A DNA stretch of 64,000 nucleotides from Pseudomonas sp. MM213 (GCF_020423045.1 NZ_CP081943.1:3224001-3288000); one strand, 5' to 3'; shown: positions 1 through 8,274, counted from the stretch's first letter. The notes: generated from the letters alone by a model not told the origin. Numbers and translations are program-made.

Positions 1-1227
1 GCTGAGACGAAGAATCCGGTTCATCCGCTCAAACCGGTTGTGGGTAGTGTTGGTGAATTGGCGAGCTTTGCCCGTCGCCGGTTCCGACAGATCCATCGGA
101 TCGGTGGCGCCATCGTTGATGTAGGCCGAACCGAACAATTTGGACAGCTTCTGTTTCTCTGGCTCCTCGAGCGCCTCCGATTGCGACCCCGCCACATTGC
201 TGGAACGCTTCGGTGCGTAACCTTCAATCGACAACAATGAGGTCAGCGCTTCTGCATCAATTGAGGTCTTGGCGCAGAAATGCACCGAGTCCTTCAGGTT
301 GTCCTCCGTCGAGCCAAAGTTGTCTTTGTAGAACGCTGTCCATCGAACGGGAGTACTGCCGGCGGGAAGAAAATTCTCGATCAACAATCGTTGCGATTGT
401 GGCCCGATGTTGCAGGATTGATGAAGCGCAATATCCGAAAAGTCACCACGAGCACCTGGTTGCTTGAAGTACGGGCCTGACTCATCGATGGTCCGCACGA
501 CTTCCCCCAGCGACATTTTGTTCGCCTCCAACACCTGCTTCCATTGTTCGAAATACCACTCGAACGGCATGGAGCGGAATGGAAAACGCGTTTCCAGCAA
601 GTGGTCATCGACCACTCGGTCGGTCAGTGCTGCCGGCGTGAGGAACGTTTTGATAATGCTTTCCAGCACTTCGCTGACCAGGGTCACGGTCGGTTTGATC
701 TGGAACATACTTGTTGTGTCAATGATGAGTTTGACAAGATCGGGGCGCCGGGTTTCGAAAGTTATCAACCCCATACCGCCCCCGGATCGCGCTTCAAGAT
801 CCCGAGCCAACAGTACCAGGCGCACAAAATACGCTGCTGGGGAAATACTCGAGTCCGGGCTCTGTGAAGGGCTTGCGCCTTCCCAGTCTGGATCGAACAA
901 ATAGTCGAAATCAGGCCCGTCCCTCCACGCATAGATGCCGGTCCGATGCAACGGATTGGGAGGCCCAGGCCTCACCAGGCGCTGCTCACGAAACTCACGC
1001 GCGGTATGCACCGCCAGGGCCATGACTTTGTCCAGCAACACTTGCGCGTCCTGGCTGTGCAGCCCGAACGTCTCCACCACGCGTTGACGCCCCATCTTAA
1101 GCATCTTGTAAACCGAGCCGCCCTTATCAATGAAGTGCCCGAGGTTTTCCGTGACTGATGCGTCGAGTACGCCTGGCGTCAATTCGAAAAGCTGCTCAAG
1201 GGCAGGGTTGGAATGGCTATTACTCAT
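1..1227 (-). CDS. Insecticidal Tc toxin, A subunit (N-terminal part, cut by window edge)
   Basis: The reading frame is open from an ATG at 1225-1227, preceded by AGGAGA, to the left edge, giving 409 codons with no stop, so only the N-terminus is visible. Residues around 125-185 carry the 'SPAAYFVRLV' stretch followed by an 'RRPDL' element, typical of the VRP1 (Salmonella virulence plasmid 28 kDa) region at the start of TcA proteins. TcA forms the large pentameric pore that binds host cells and injects the TcC payload. Full TcA proteins are about 2500 residues, so most of the gene lies outside. The matching TcB and TcC genes are at 11551-19049 on the other strand. A palindromic operator sits about 100 bp upstream (1329-1344). 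The family call rests on recognition of the motif, not on a search. Confidence 0.85.
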   Translation of the reverse strand, partial: MSNSHSNPALEQLFELTPGVLDASVTENLGHFIDKGGSVYKMLKMGRQRVVETFGLHSQDAQVLLDKVMALAVHTAREFREQRLVRPGPPNPLHRTGIYAWRDGPDFDYLFDPDWEGASPSQSPDSSISPAAYFVRLVLLARDLEARSGGGMGLITFETRRPDLVKLIIDTTSMFQIKPTVTLVSEVLESIIKTFLTPAALTDRVVDDHLLETRFPFRSMPFEWYFEQWKQVLEANKMSLGEVVRTIDESGPYFKQPGARGDFSDIALHQSCNIGPQSQRLLIENFLPAGSTPVRWTAFYKDNFGSTEDNLKDSVHFCAKTSIDAEALTSLLSIEGYAPKRSSNVAGSQSEALEEPEKQKLSKLFGSAYINDGATDPMDLSEPATGKARQFTNTTHNRFERMNRILRLS

Positions 1228-1328
1228 TGAACTTCTCCTGCGAGCGAGGCTGGGAGGAACGGAATGCGAAAGGCAAATCTGTTGTCGTTTTGAGTTGTTT
1301 TTTACGCTGTGTATACCGCGACTTCCAC

Positions 1329-1344
1329 CTGTTAAAACTGACAG
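1329..1344. promoter_or_regulatory. Tc-regulon palindrome, site A (upstream of TcA)
   Basis: CTGTTAAAACTGACAG, an imperfect inverted repeat of the form CTGTYA-N4-TRACAG, lies in the 242-bp gap between the orphan gene and TcA. It is 102 bp upstream of the TcA start. Three more copies precede the other Tc-linked units (1915, 4833, 11469). The regulator is unknown. Confidence 0.6.
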
Positions 1345-1469
1345 TCATGACGAACGGTATTGCTAACTCGACGCGCGATAAAATTCCTTACGGGCTACTC
1401 CGCAAAATAATGTTTCTGGAGATTCAATTGTTCCGCAGATATCTGAAAGAAAAGTTTGCGGGAATGAAA

Positions 1470-1823
1470 CTAGGATGGAGGCGTCAAAACATATATATCA
1501 TCGACAAAAAATTCCACTTTACCCCCCATACCCTCATGGTCGTGAATCCACGTGAATAAAAGATGAATCCGCATAGGACCCGGATCTACTAATACCGAAA
1601 CATCATAAGGCGCACCCACAAGATAGACGGTGCTTTGTCTTGGATCTTCATAATGGGGAAATGCTGCGGCAACTGCATTCGGATACCCAGCATAATGAGT
1701 ATCTCCACTAAGTCTAAGCGGATTGGCTACAATCGTATTTGGTTGAGGTAATGAATCGCGCGGGTAGGGAAACGGTTTCGCCAAGTTGAATTCATTAGGT
1801 GGCATGACGAGAGGGGTTACCAT
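1470..1823 (-). CDS. Small orphan protein upstream of TcA, unknown function
   Basis: This 117-residue protein starts at the ATG at 1821-1823, which has a strong AGGAG ribosome site; an upstream in-frame ATG lacks one. It has no signal peptide or membrane segment. The N-terminal half is rich in Pro and Asn. The C-terminal half alternates hydrophobic and polar residues ('STVYLVGAPYDVSVLV', 'GGKVEFFVDDIYVL'), suggesting a beta-sandwich. I do not recognise the family. It lies 242 bp upstream of TcA on the same strand and has its own copy of the Tc palindrome 92 bp before its start, so it probably belongs to the toxin regulon as an accessory or chaperone-like factor. That role is inference. Confidence 0.65.
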   Translation of the reverse strand: MVTPLVMPPNEFNLAKPFPYPRDSLPQPNTIVANPLRLSGDTHYAGYPNAVAAAFPHYEDPRQSTVYLVGAPYDVSVLVDPGPMRIHLLFTWIHDHEGMGGKVEFFVDDIYVLTPPS

Positions 1824-1914
1824 GGGTTTCTCCTTTTTGCAGGCGGTGCTCCGGGAACAAATGCAGCGCACCATTGTTGTTGCTATTTAGCCTCCTTACT
1901 AAAGCGTCTGGCTA

Positions 1915-1930
1915 CTGTCAGAAATAACAG
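1915..1930. promoter_or_regulatory. Tc-regulon palindrome, site B (upstream of orphan gene)
   Basis: CTGTCAGAAATAACAG matches CTGTYA-N4-TRACAG and is flanked by TA and GTA. It sits 92 bp upstream of the orphan start at 1823. The rest of the 319-bp gap (1824-2142) shows no gene or other structure I can support. Confidence 0.6.
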
Positions 1931-2142
1931 GTAATTACTCGACACCCTGAAAAATAGCTACCGTCTGTCGGTTTTGATCAATGATCAGCACTATTCACCG
2001 ATCCAAAAGACCCACTCGCCAGTAAGACTTTTGTTCCCACAATTGCCTTCTGTTCCATCTGGCCGACAGCGCGTTTTGAAGTCTCCGAGTTCGGGATGCG
2101 CCAGGCCTGCACGCGAAAGCGATCACAAATGCACCGCAGGTT

Positions 2143-2502
2143 TCACGCAGACGCCGGCAACGGCTGAAAACTGAAGTACTGCTTCAACGCCTCCACCAAT
2201 TGCCCAAACTCCGGCGGTGCCCATTGCAGGCTGAACCCGGCGTCATAGTGGTGAGGTGTCGCATCTTCATGGCACCACAGGCAGCAGGCCTTGAGGTCGA
2301 TGACCTGCTGGCAGCCATCGGCCATGGGGATTTTCAGGCGCAGATCAAAATCGGCGCCGATCATCATCGGTAACTGACTGATGAGCATCAGCCCGTCCTC
2401 AGAGACGTTGCCCAGGAAACCAATCGGTTTGTCGGTGACGCTGTTGAACACTTTCAGAAAATACGGCAGTTGATGCCGCTCGATCCGGCGGTCAGTGAAC
2501 AT
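2143..2502 (-). CDS. PilZ-domain c-di-GMP receptor
   Basis: A 119-residue single-domain PilZ protein. Both c-di-GMP contact motifs are visible: RxxxR at residues 5-9 ('RRIER') and (D/N)xSxxG at 32-37 ('NVSEDG'). I start it at 'MFTDRR', the usual N-terminus of this type, although the frame stays open 42 codons further upstream to an ATG at 2628 with no clear ribosome site. Proteins of this kind change the behaviour of a partner when c-di-GMP binds. Its place near pyk matches PA4324 in P. aeruginosa, from memory. The nearby SadC-like cyclase (8267-9385) could supply the ligand, but that link is speculative. Confidence 0.85.
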   Translation of the reverse strand: MFTDRRIERHQLPYFLKVFNSVTDKPIGFLGNVSEDGLMLISQLPMMIGADFDLRLKIPMADGCQQVIDLKACCLWCHEDATPHHYDAGFSLQWAPPEFGQLVEALKQYFSFQPLPASA

Positions 2503-2673
2503 GCTGATTTCGCTACGCAAGGCCCTTAAGCAGGGCCGCACTAATGCTTCGGAACGGGCCTGCCTGCCGTTATCAAACAAGGGCCAGGCATTGAGCGCGC
2601 TCTCCCCGATCCCGGTGCGGCAGTCCATGAAACCGCTGCCGCTTACGCCTGCCGATCACAGGTGTTACGTCGA

Positions 2674-2693
2674 TTTAGAAACAAGGTTCTAAA
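2674..2693. repeat. Perfect 7-bp inverted repeat upstream of the PilZ gene
   Basis: TTTAGAA-N6-TTCTAAA lies in the 250-bp gap between the PilZ gene and the lipoprotein gene. It has no T-run typical of a terminator, so it may be an operator. No regulator can be named. Confidence 0.35.
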
Positions 2694-2753
2694 CCGGTTA
2701 TTCGACTATAGCTCACCACCGCCGGCGAGCCAGCCGTTGAACGGCAACTGCAA

Positions 2754-3128
2754 TCAGAACCGCGTAGGGCGCACCGCTGCTGCACTGCGCAGCGGGTAGT
2801 GACCCAGCGACTGCAAGGTTTCCAGCCGGGCGCGGGCGCGGTAGGCGTACTCGCTTTGCGGGTACGACGCCTGAATGAACTGGTAGGTTTGCGCCGCATC
2901 CACGAACATTTTCTGCCGTTCCAGGCACAAGCCGCGCAGCATTGACACTTCCGGCCACACATAAGGCCGCGCGCGGCTGGCGCGTTCGACTTTGGACAGT
3001 TCGAGCGTCACTTGCTCGCAATTGCCACGGTCATAAGCGCTGTAGGCATTATTCAAATGATGGTTCATCGAAAAACGGGTGCAGCCCACGACACTGAGGG
3101 CAAGGGCGGCTATGAGCACGAATCGCAT
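2754..3128 (-). CDS. TPR-like lipoprotein
   Basis: 124 residues beginning with a lipoprotein signal; the lipobox 'LSVVGC' puts the modified cysteine at residue 16. The mature part reads as a pair of tetratricopeptide-like helical repeats ('AYSAYDRGNCEQVTLELSK', 'DAAQTYQFIQASYPQSEYAYRARAR'), a protein-protein interaction fold. The start ATG has a good AGGAG site. It is transcribed on the minus strand, divergent from pyk. Function unknown; probably anchored in the envelope facing the periplasm. Confidence 0.75.
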   Translation of the reverse strand: MRFVLIAALALSVVGCTRFSMNHHLNNAYSAYDRGNCEQVTLELSKVERASRARPYVWPEVSMLRGLCLERQKMFVDAAQTYQFIQASYPQSEYAYRARARLETLQSLGHYPLRSAAAVRPTRF

Positions 3129-3285
3129 GGGGGTTCTCCTGTCTTGAGCTCTGTATCGACCCGTGGGCGAAAATCTTCAGGAATGTTCATTTAAAGATAA
3201 AAACGAATAAGTAGTGCATATGAACAATGACTACACCCACGGAGCATAGTAGCCTCACTCAGCGCTTGAACTCAGGAGTCTTTGC

Positions 3286-4737
3286 ATGTCCGTCCGTCGT
3301 ACCAAAATCGTCGCTACCCTTGGCCCGGCCAGTAACTCGCCGGAAGTTCTCGAACAGCTGATTCTGGCTGGCCTGGACGTCGCCCGCCTGAACTTCTCCC
3401 ACGGCACCCCCGACGAGCACAAGGCTCGTGCCAAGCTGGTGCGTGACCTCGCTGCCAAGCACGGCCGCTTCGTTGCCCTGCTGGGTGACCTGCAAGGTCC
3501 GAAAATCCGTATCGCCAAATTTGCCAACAAGAAGATCGAGCTGAAGATCGGTGATCAATTCACCTTCTCCACCAGCCATCCTCTGACCGAAGGCAACCAG
3601 CAAGTGGTCGGCATCGACTACCCGGACCTGGTCAAAGACTGCGGCGTGGGCGACGAGCTGCTGCTCGACGACGGCCGCGTGGTAATGCGCGTCGATACCG
3701 CCACCGCCACCGAACTGAACTGCACCGTGACCATCGGCGGCCCGCTGTCCGACCATAAAGGCATCAACCGTCGCGGCGGCGGCTTGACCGCTCCAGCCCT
3801 GACCGAGAAAGACAAGGCCGACATCAAGCTCGCTGCCGAGATGGAAGTCGACTACCTCGCCGTGTCCTTCCCGCGCGATGCCGCCGACATGGAATACGCC
3901 CGTAAGCTGCGCGACGAGGCCGGCGGTACTGCCTGGCTGGTGGCGAAGATCGAACGTGCCGAAGCCGTGGCCGACGACGAAACCCTCGATGGCCTGATCA
4001 ATGCGTCCGACGCCGTGATGGTGGCCCGTGGTGACCTGGGCGTGGAAATCGGCGATGCCGAGCTGGTGGGTATCCAGAAGAAGATCATTCTGCACGCTCG
4101 CCGCCACAACAAGGCAGTGATCGTGGCGACCCAGATGATGGAGTCGATGATCCAGAACCCGATGCCGACCCGCGCCGAAGTGTCCGACGTAGCCAACGCC
4201 GTGCTCGACTACACCGACGCCGTGATGCTCTCGGCCGAAAGTGCTGCCGGCCTGTACCCGCTGGAAGCGGTGCAAGCGATGGCGCGCATTTGCGTCGGTG
4301 CTGAAAAGCACCCGACCAGCAAGACCTCCAGCCACCGTATCGGCAAAGAGTTCCAGCGCTGTGACGAGAGCATTGCACTGGCGACCATGTACACCGCCAA
4401 CCACTTCCCGGGCGTGAAGGCCATCATCGCGTTGACCGAAAGCGGCTACACCCCGCTGATCATGTCGCGCATCCGTTCCTCGGTGCCGATCTACGCGTTC
4501 ACCCCACACCGCGAAGCTCAGGCGCGCGCCGCAATGTTCCGTGGCGTGTACACCATTCCGTTCGACCCGGCTTCGCTGGCTCCAAATGAAGTCAGCCAGG
4601 CGGCAATCGACGAACTGGTCAAGCGTGGCGTAGTGGAAAAAGGCGACTGGGTCATCCTGACCAAGGGCGACAGCTACCACACCACCGGCGGCACCAACGG
4701 GATGAAAATCCTGCACGTTGGCGATCCGATGGTCTGA
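3286..4737 (+). CDS. pyk: Pyruvate kinase
   Basis: 483 residues, full length for type II pyruvate kinase, which makes pyruvate and ATP from phosphoenolpyruvate and ADP in the last step of glycolysis/Entner-Doudoroff. Visible signatures are the N-terminal 'RRTKIVATLGPAS', the active-site stretch 'AWLVAKIERAEAV' with its catalytic Lys-Ile-Glu, and 'VMVARGDLGVEI'. The protein ends with the short segment 'GMKILHVGDPMV', and a Rho-independent terminator follows. The last 19 codons and the terminator reappear, diverged, at about 6286-6393 beyond the delta-60 gene. Confidence 0.97.
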   Translation: MSVRRTKIVATLGPASNSPEVLEQLILAGLDVARLNFSHGTPDEHKARAKLVRDLAAKHGRFVALLGDLQGPKIRIAKFANKKIELKIGDQFTFSTSHPLTEGNQQVVGIDYPDLVKDCGVGDELLLDDGRVVMRVDTATATELNCTVTIGGPLSDHKGINRRGGGLTAPALTEKDKADIKLAAEMEVDYLAVSFPRDAADMEYARKLRDEAGGTAWLVAKIERAEAVADDETLDGLINASDAVMVARGDLGVEIGDAELVGIQKKIILHARRHNKAVIVATQMMESMIQNPMPTRAEVSDVANAVLDYTDAVMLSAESAAGLYPLEAVQAMARICVGAEKHPTSKTSSHRIGKEFQRCDESIALATMYTANHFPGVKAIIALTESGYTPLIMSRIRSSVPIYAFTPHREAQARAAMFRGVYTIPFDPASLAPNEVSQAAIDELVKRGVVEKGDWVILTKGDSYHTTGGTNGMKILHVGDPMV

Positions 4738-4757
4738 GTTTCAGACCGCTGAAACGC

Positions 4758-4792
4758 AAAAGCCCCGCCGTTAACGCTGCGGGGCTTTTTTT
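4758..4792 (+). terminator. Terminator of pyk
   Basis: An AAAAGCCCCGC / GCGGGGCTTTT stem with a 10-nt loop and a T-run, 20 bp past the pyk stop. It closely resembles the terminator at 6356-6393. Confidence 0.9.
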
Positions 4793-4832
4793 CGTTTAAA
4801 AGCAGTCTGATAGATGATTTACCGCTTCCTAC

Positions 4833-4848
4833 CTGTCATATCTGACAG
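4833..4848. promoter_or_regulatory. Tc-regulon palindrome, site C (upstream of delta-60 gene)
   Basis: CTGTCATATCTGACAG, with perfect 6-bp arms around TATC, lies between the pyk terminator and the delta-60 gene, 150 bp before its start. It is the same element as at 1329, 1915 and 11469. Confidence 0.65.
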
Positions 4849-4998
4849 TAGACGCCCTTGCGTTCAGCCCCTTTAATCGACTCCGTCCACCTGCTATCGC
4901 TGTCATCAAGGTTTTCTCACGCTTGGCTGTTGCGGCCTGTCATTGGCAGTTCTCTATGGATAACTCACTCCGGAAACTCCAAGTAAAGGAATAGAACG

Positions 4999-6309
4999 AT
5001 GAGCCAGTACACAGCCCTGACCGCTCGCGCCGACGGTGATCTCGACCCGACATTTGGCGACGATAAAGACGGTAAGAAGATTCTACGTTTCCTCGATGCC
5101 CGAGATACTTCAGGCGAATGTATTGTCGAAGGCCCCGACGGCAACATCTATGTCGGCGGTGCCGTCGATGCAGACGGCGATGACATCATTCACAAGTTAG
5201 GTATTGCCTGCCTGCACAAAGATGGCACTCCGAACGTCGATTTTGGCAACAAAGGGTACGTAATCGTACGTTTTGGCCCTATGCAGGACACCCATCTGCG
5301 GCAAATCCTGTTTGTGACGGTCGGGGGTGAAACAAGAATCCTGCTGTCCGGTATCGATACGAAAAAAGGCGAGGTGGTACTTGCTCGCCTTCATCTCGAC
5401 GGGCGTGTGGATGAACGCTTCGGTGTGAAAGGTCTGCTAACGGTCAAACTGCCCGCCAACCTTTCCGAGAGCCTTGGTCTGGGCTCTACACCGCTGACGA
5501 CAACCAGCAGCGGCGCCTCGGGGGCTTGCACGGTGGCGGAGGGGAAAATCTATGTGGTCATGGAAATGTACATGCCGATCTGGATTGCCAGGGTCGCGTT
5601 ACTGATCCGGCTCAACCCTGATGGCTCGTATGATACCGGCTTCAACAAGAGTGGCTATGTCGCCGTGACCAATCAACACTGGGGCAACAGCACCATCAGC
5701 GACATTCTGGTGCGCAACGGAAAAATCACCGTGTGCGGAACACTGGCAGGTCATGGCATGGTGGCTCGTGTGAATGAGGATGGCTCTTTCGACCAGATCT
5801 TTGCAGACAAGGGTTTCAAAGTATTCGACAACCTTGGCGTCGCGTTCGAAAAGCTCACCCCGTACTCCGATAAAAGTGTTCTTGTTGCAGGTTGGGGGTT
5901 AACTCCACGCCATGGCGTGCTGGCCTGCCTCACCGAAAACGGTGAGTTTGAATCCACATTCAATAACGCAAAGGTGCTGCTTCAATCCCTCGGAGAAGGG
6001 GTGATGTTTTTTGGTGTTGGACTGGTTGATGGAAAAATCATTGCATCAGGCAGGTTTTGGCAAGAAGACAACACCCCCGAGTTCGTGGTGGTGCGCTACC
6101 TGATTAACGGCAAATTGGATACCGATTTTGGCCGCGGAAAAGGCTGGAGCTCAACCCGATTCGAAAATCATTCCACGGTCGCTAACACTATGACCTTGCA
6201 AAAAGACGGGCAGGTGCTGGTACTAGGCGATTGGGGTAGCGGCGTCAGCTACGCAGCGCTCATCGCCCGCTTCCTGAACACCACACCATCGGTGGCAGCA
6301 ACAGCATGA
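4999..6309 (+). CDS. Delta-60-repeat beta-propeller protein
   Basis: 436 residues with an AAGGAA ribosome site. The chain is built of about seven copies of the delta-60 motif, 'D..FG..G' at the end of a blade: 'LDPTFGDDKDG', 'VDFGNKGY', 'VDERFGVKG', 'YDTGFNKSGY', 'FDQIFADKG', 'FESTFNN', 'LDTDFGRGKG'. This predicts a seven-bladed propeller. There is no signal peptide or membrane segment. Its biochemical role is unknown. Palindrome site C suggests co-regulation with the Tc toxin genes. The gene sits between pyk and a second copy of the pyk 3' end, and its last codons overlap that copy in another frame, so it looks like a recent insertion. Confidence 0.85.
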   Translation: MSQYTALTARADGDLDPTFGDDKDGKKILRFLDARDTSGECIVEGPDGNIYVGGAVDADGDDIIHKLGIACLHKDGTPNVDFGNKGYVIVRFGPMQDTHLRQILFVTVGGETRILLSGIDTKKGEVVLARLHLDGRVDERFGVKGLLTVKLPANLSESLGLGSTPLTTTSSGASGACTVAEGKIYVVMEMYMPIWIARVALLIRLNPDGSYDTGFNKSGYVAVTNQHWGNSTISDILVRNGKITVCGTLAGHGMVARVNEDGSFDQIFADKGFKVFDNLGVAFEKLTPYSDKSVLVAGWGLTPRHGVLACLTENGEFESTFNNAKVLLQSLGEGVMFFGVGLVDGKIIASGRFWQEDNTPEFVVVRYLINGKLDTDFGRGKGWSSTRFENHSTVANTMTLQKDGQVLVLGDWGSGVSYAALIARFLNTTPSVAATA

Positions 6310-6342
6310 AGATCCTGCAAGCTGGCGATCCGATCGTCTGAG
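6249..6342 (+). pseudogene. Remnant of a pyruvate kinase 3' end
   Basis: Read in the frame ending at the TGA at 6340-6342, the DNA encodes HTIGGSNSMKILQAGDPIV, against HTTGGTNGMKILHVGDPMV at the end of pyk. Fourteen of 19 residues are identical. Homology is clear only from about 6286; the left limit is uncertain. The terminator that follows is also similar. This is a diverged duplicate of the pyk tail, overlapping the 3' end of the delta-60 gene in a different frame. Confidence 0.75.
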
Positions 6343-6355
6343 TGATCGGTTGCTG

Positions 6356-6393
6356 AAAAAAAAGCCCCGCCATATGAATGGCGGGGCTTTTTT
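6356..6393 (+). terminator. Terminator after the delta-60 gene, related to the pyk terminator
   Basis: An AAAAAGCCCCGCCAT / ATGGCGGGGCTTTTTT stem-loop with a 4-nt loop. It shares the AAGCCCCGC core with the pyk terminator at 4758. Confidence 0.9.
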
Positions 6394-6431
6394 GGTTTCT
6401 GATCTGGAACATGTGTTGTCTCGATTGGCCT

Positions 6432-6539
6432 CTTCGCGGGCAAGTCGGATCGCCGCACCGCTCGCTCCTACAGGATATGTGCATTCGCAAATACCGAACA
6501 CGACAAATACCCTGTAGGAGCGAGGCTTGCCCGCGAAAG
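6432..6539. repeat. REP pair with an expanded left arm
   Basis: Two inverted REP units of the 'GGAGCGAGGCTTGCCCGCGAA' type. The left unit carries about 16 extra bases (TCGGATCGCCGCACCG) between its two conserved halves; the right unit is canonical. Confidence 0.8.
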
Positions 6540-6560
6540 GGCCGGCCCGGTCATCGCATA

Positions 6561-7310
6561 TCAATGCCTGTTGATAAACCCCGACAACGCCGCAATCGCT
6601 TCCGGCGAACGCAGCCGCTGAGTGAACAACGCACCCTCCTCTTCTATCACTTTGCGCAGTTGCTCGCGGTCAGGTGCTTTCATCAACTGCTTGCTGATGC
6701 GCACCGCTTCCGGTGGCAGGGACTCAAACCGCAACGCCATCTCCCGCGCCTTGGCCAATGCCGCTTCGCCACTGCCCAGCGCTTCGGTCGCAATGCCCCA
6801 ATCGGCCGCTTGCTCACCGCTGAAACCTTCACCGAGCAACAACAATTGCGCCGCTTTGGCATGCCCGAGCAATCGAGGTAAAAGCAGGCTGGAACCAAAC
6901 TCCGGGCAGAGTCCGAGGTTGACGAAGGGCATGCGCAATCGCGCATCGCGGGCGACATACACCAGATCGCAATGCAGCAGCAGTGTTGTGCCAATCCCTA
7001 CCGCCGCACCAGCCACAGCGGCGATCACCGGTTTGCGGCATTCGAGCAGGTTGAGCATGAAGTGGAATACCGGGCTGTCGAGGTTGCTCGGCGGTTGTTG
7101 AATGAAGTCGGCGATGTCGTTGCCGGCGGTGAAGCACTCGGCGCTGCCGGTGATCAGCACGGCGTTGATTTCGGGGTCGGTGTCAGCCTGTTTCAACGCC
7201 TCGGCCAAGTGGCTGTACATCGCACGGGTCAGGGCGTTTTTCTTGTCGGGGCGGTTGAGGCGCAGGGTCAGCAGGCCGCGTTCGCGTTCAATCTGGATGG
7301 CATCGGTCAT
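6561..7310 (-). CDS. Enoyl-CoA hydratase/isomerase (crotonase) family protein, probably an isomerase
   Basis: 249 residues with the crotonase fold. The oxyanion-hole region 'CFTAGNDIADF' is at 59-69 and the second conserved glycine stretch 'AVAGAAVGIG' at 98-107. The sequence 'PEFGSS' at 136-141 places a glutamate where delta3,delta2-enoyl-CoA isomerases have their catalytic Glu, while the usual hydratase Glu position reads Asn. I therefore favour double-bond isomerisation in beta-oxidation of unsaturated acyl-CoAs over hydration. It lies just downstream of the ferredoxin reductase and SadC genes on the same strand, in the order of PA4330-PA4332, and likely forms one operon with them. Confidence 0.85.
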   Translation of the reverse strand: MTDAIQIERERGLLTLRLNRPDKKNALTRAMYSHLAEALKQADTDPEINAVLITGSAECFTAGNDIADFIQQPPSNLDSPVFHFMLNLLECRKPVIAAVAGAAVGIGTTLLLHCDLVYVARDARLRMPFVNLGLCPEFGSSLLLPRLLGHAKAAQLLLLGEGFSGEQAADWGIATEALGSGEAALAKAREMALRFESLPPEAVRISKQLMKAPDREQLRKVIEEEGALFTQRLRSPEAIAALSGFINRH

Positions 7311-7338
7311 GGTCGGTCTCGCGTCTGGAAATCAGCGC

Positions 7339-8274
7339 TCAACCGCGAGGCAGGAAGACGTCGGCCAGCAGTTGATTGCGCGGCAGTCCCGCCAGGTACA
7401 GGCGCCGGGCGAAGGCGTCGACGCTGTCGGGGGACCCGCAGAGTAAAGCCAGGGTTTGCCGGGAAACAAGCCGCAGTTGCGCCAAAGCCGCGGGCAACTC
7501 GGTCGGCGTCCACAGCTCGATGCTGAGGTTCGGGCGGCTGGCGGCCATGGCTTGCAGGGGTTTGGTCAGATAATGCTCATCGGCATCATGGGCCAGGTGA
7601 ATGACGCGGATGGCGCCTTGGTGATCCTGGCGCAGGGCTTCGCGCAAAACGCCGAACAATGGGCCAAGACCGGTGCCGGCGGCCATCAGCCACAACGGTC
7701 GGGTGTGCCAGTCGGCGTCGTAATGCAGCGCGCCGCCACGCAGTTCGCCGAGACGCAGCGGGTCGCCGATCTGCAACTGACGCGCAGCATCACTGAATGC
7801 ACCGGGCTGGCGACAATCAAGGTGAAACTCCAGAAAGCGGTCTTCTCCCGGCAGGCTGGCCAGGGAATATGGCCGCGCCACGTTTCCGGCCCACAACACC
7901 AGATGCTGCCCGGCGCTGTAGCGCAACGGACGCTGAGGGGTCAGGCGCAAACGCAACACGCTGCTGCTCAACCAATCGACGGCGGCGACCTCGGCCGGGC
8001 TGCCGTCCTGTAGCGGGTCGAAGGCATGCACCTGCAAATCCTCGACCACCTGACACTGGCACGCCAGGCGCCAGCCTTGCTGACGCTGTTCTGCGCTCAA
8101 GGCATCGGGGCGGCTATCACTCGGCAATCCTTGCATGCATTGCACCAGGCACGCATGGCAACTGCCGGCGCGGCAACTGTAGGGAACGGACACGCCGTTT
8201 TGATTCAACGCGTCGAGCAGGTTGCTGCCCACTGCCACCGACCATTGGCGATCGCCGACCCGCAACTCAGGCAT
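7339..8274 (-). CDS. 2Fe-2S ferredoxin / flavin oxidoreductase
   Basis: 311 residues. The N-terminal plant-type ferredoxin domain has the cluster cysteines at C34, C39, C42 (C-x4-C-x2-C) and near C72. It is followed by an FAD-binding barrel ('ARPYSLAS', the RxYS flavin motif) and an NAD(P)-binding domain ('MAAGTGLGPL'). Such proteins shuttle electrons from NAD(P)H through FAD to the iron-sulfur centre; the partner is unknown. I take the ATG at 8272-8274, because the open frame upstream runs inside the SadC gene and adds a non-conserved leader. It overlaps the SadC stop by 8 bp, so translation is likely coupled. The position matches PA4331. Confidence 0.88.
   Translation of the reverse strand: MPELRVGDRQWSVAVGSNLLDALNQNGVSVPYSCRAGSCHACLVQCMQGLPSDSRPDALSAEQRQQGWRLACQCQVVEDLQVHAFDPLQDGSPAEVAAVDWLSSSVLRLRLTPQRPLRYSAGQHLVLWAGNVARPYSLASLPGEDRFLEFHLDCRQPGAFSDAARQLQIGDPLRLGELRGGALHYDADWHTRPLWLMAAGTGLGPLFGVLREALRQDHQGAIRVIHLAHDADEHYLTKPLQAMAASRPNLSIELWTPTELPAALAQLRLVSRQTLALLCGSPDSVDAFARRLYLAGLPRNQLLADVFLPRG

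Noticed and set aside
1974..2174. A 66-codon plus-strand frame in the gap before the PilZ gene
   Set aside because: No ribosome site, no recognisable feature, and it overlaps the 3' end of the PilZ gene.
3259..4716. A 485-codon minus-strand frame opposite pyk
   Set aside because: It is antisense to pyruvate kinase and its composition is not protein-like.
4938..4950. A further half-match to the Tc palindrome (CTGTCATTGGCAG)
   Set aside because: The half-sites are spaced too closely to match CTGTYA-N4-TRACAG, and one arm differs.
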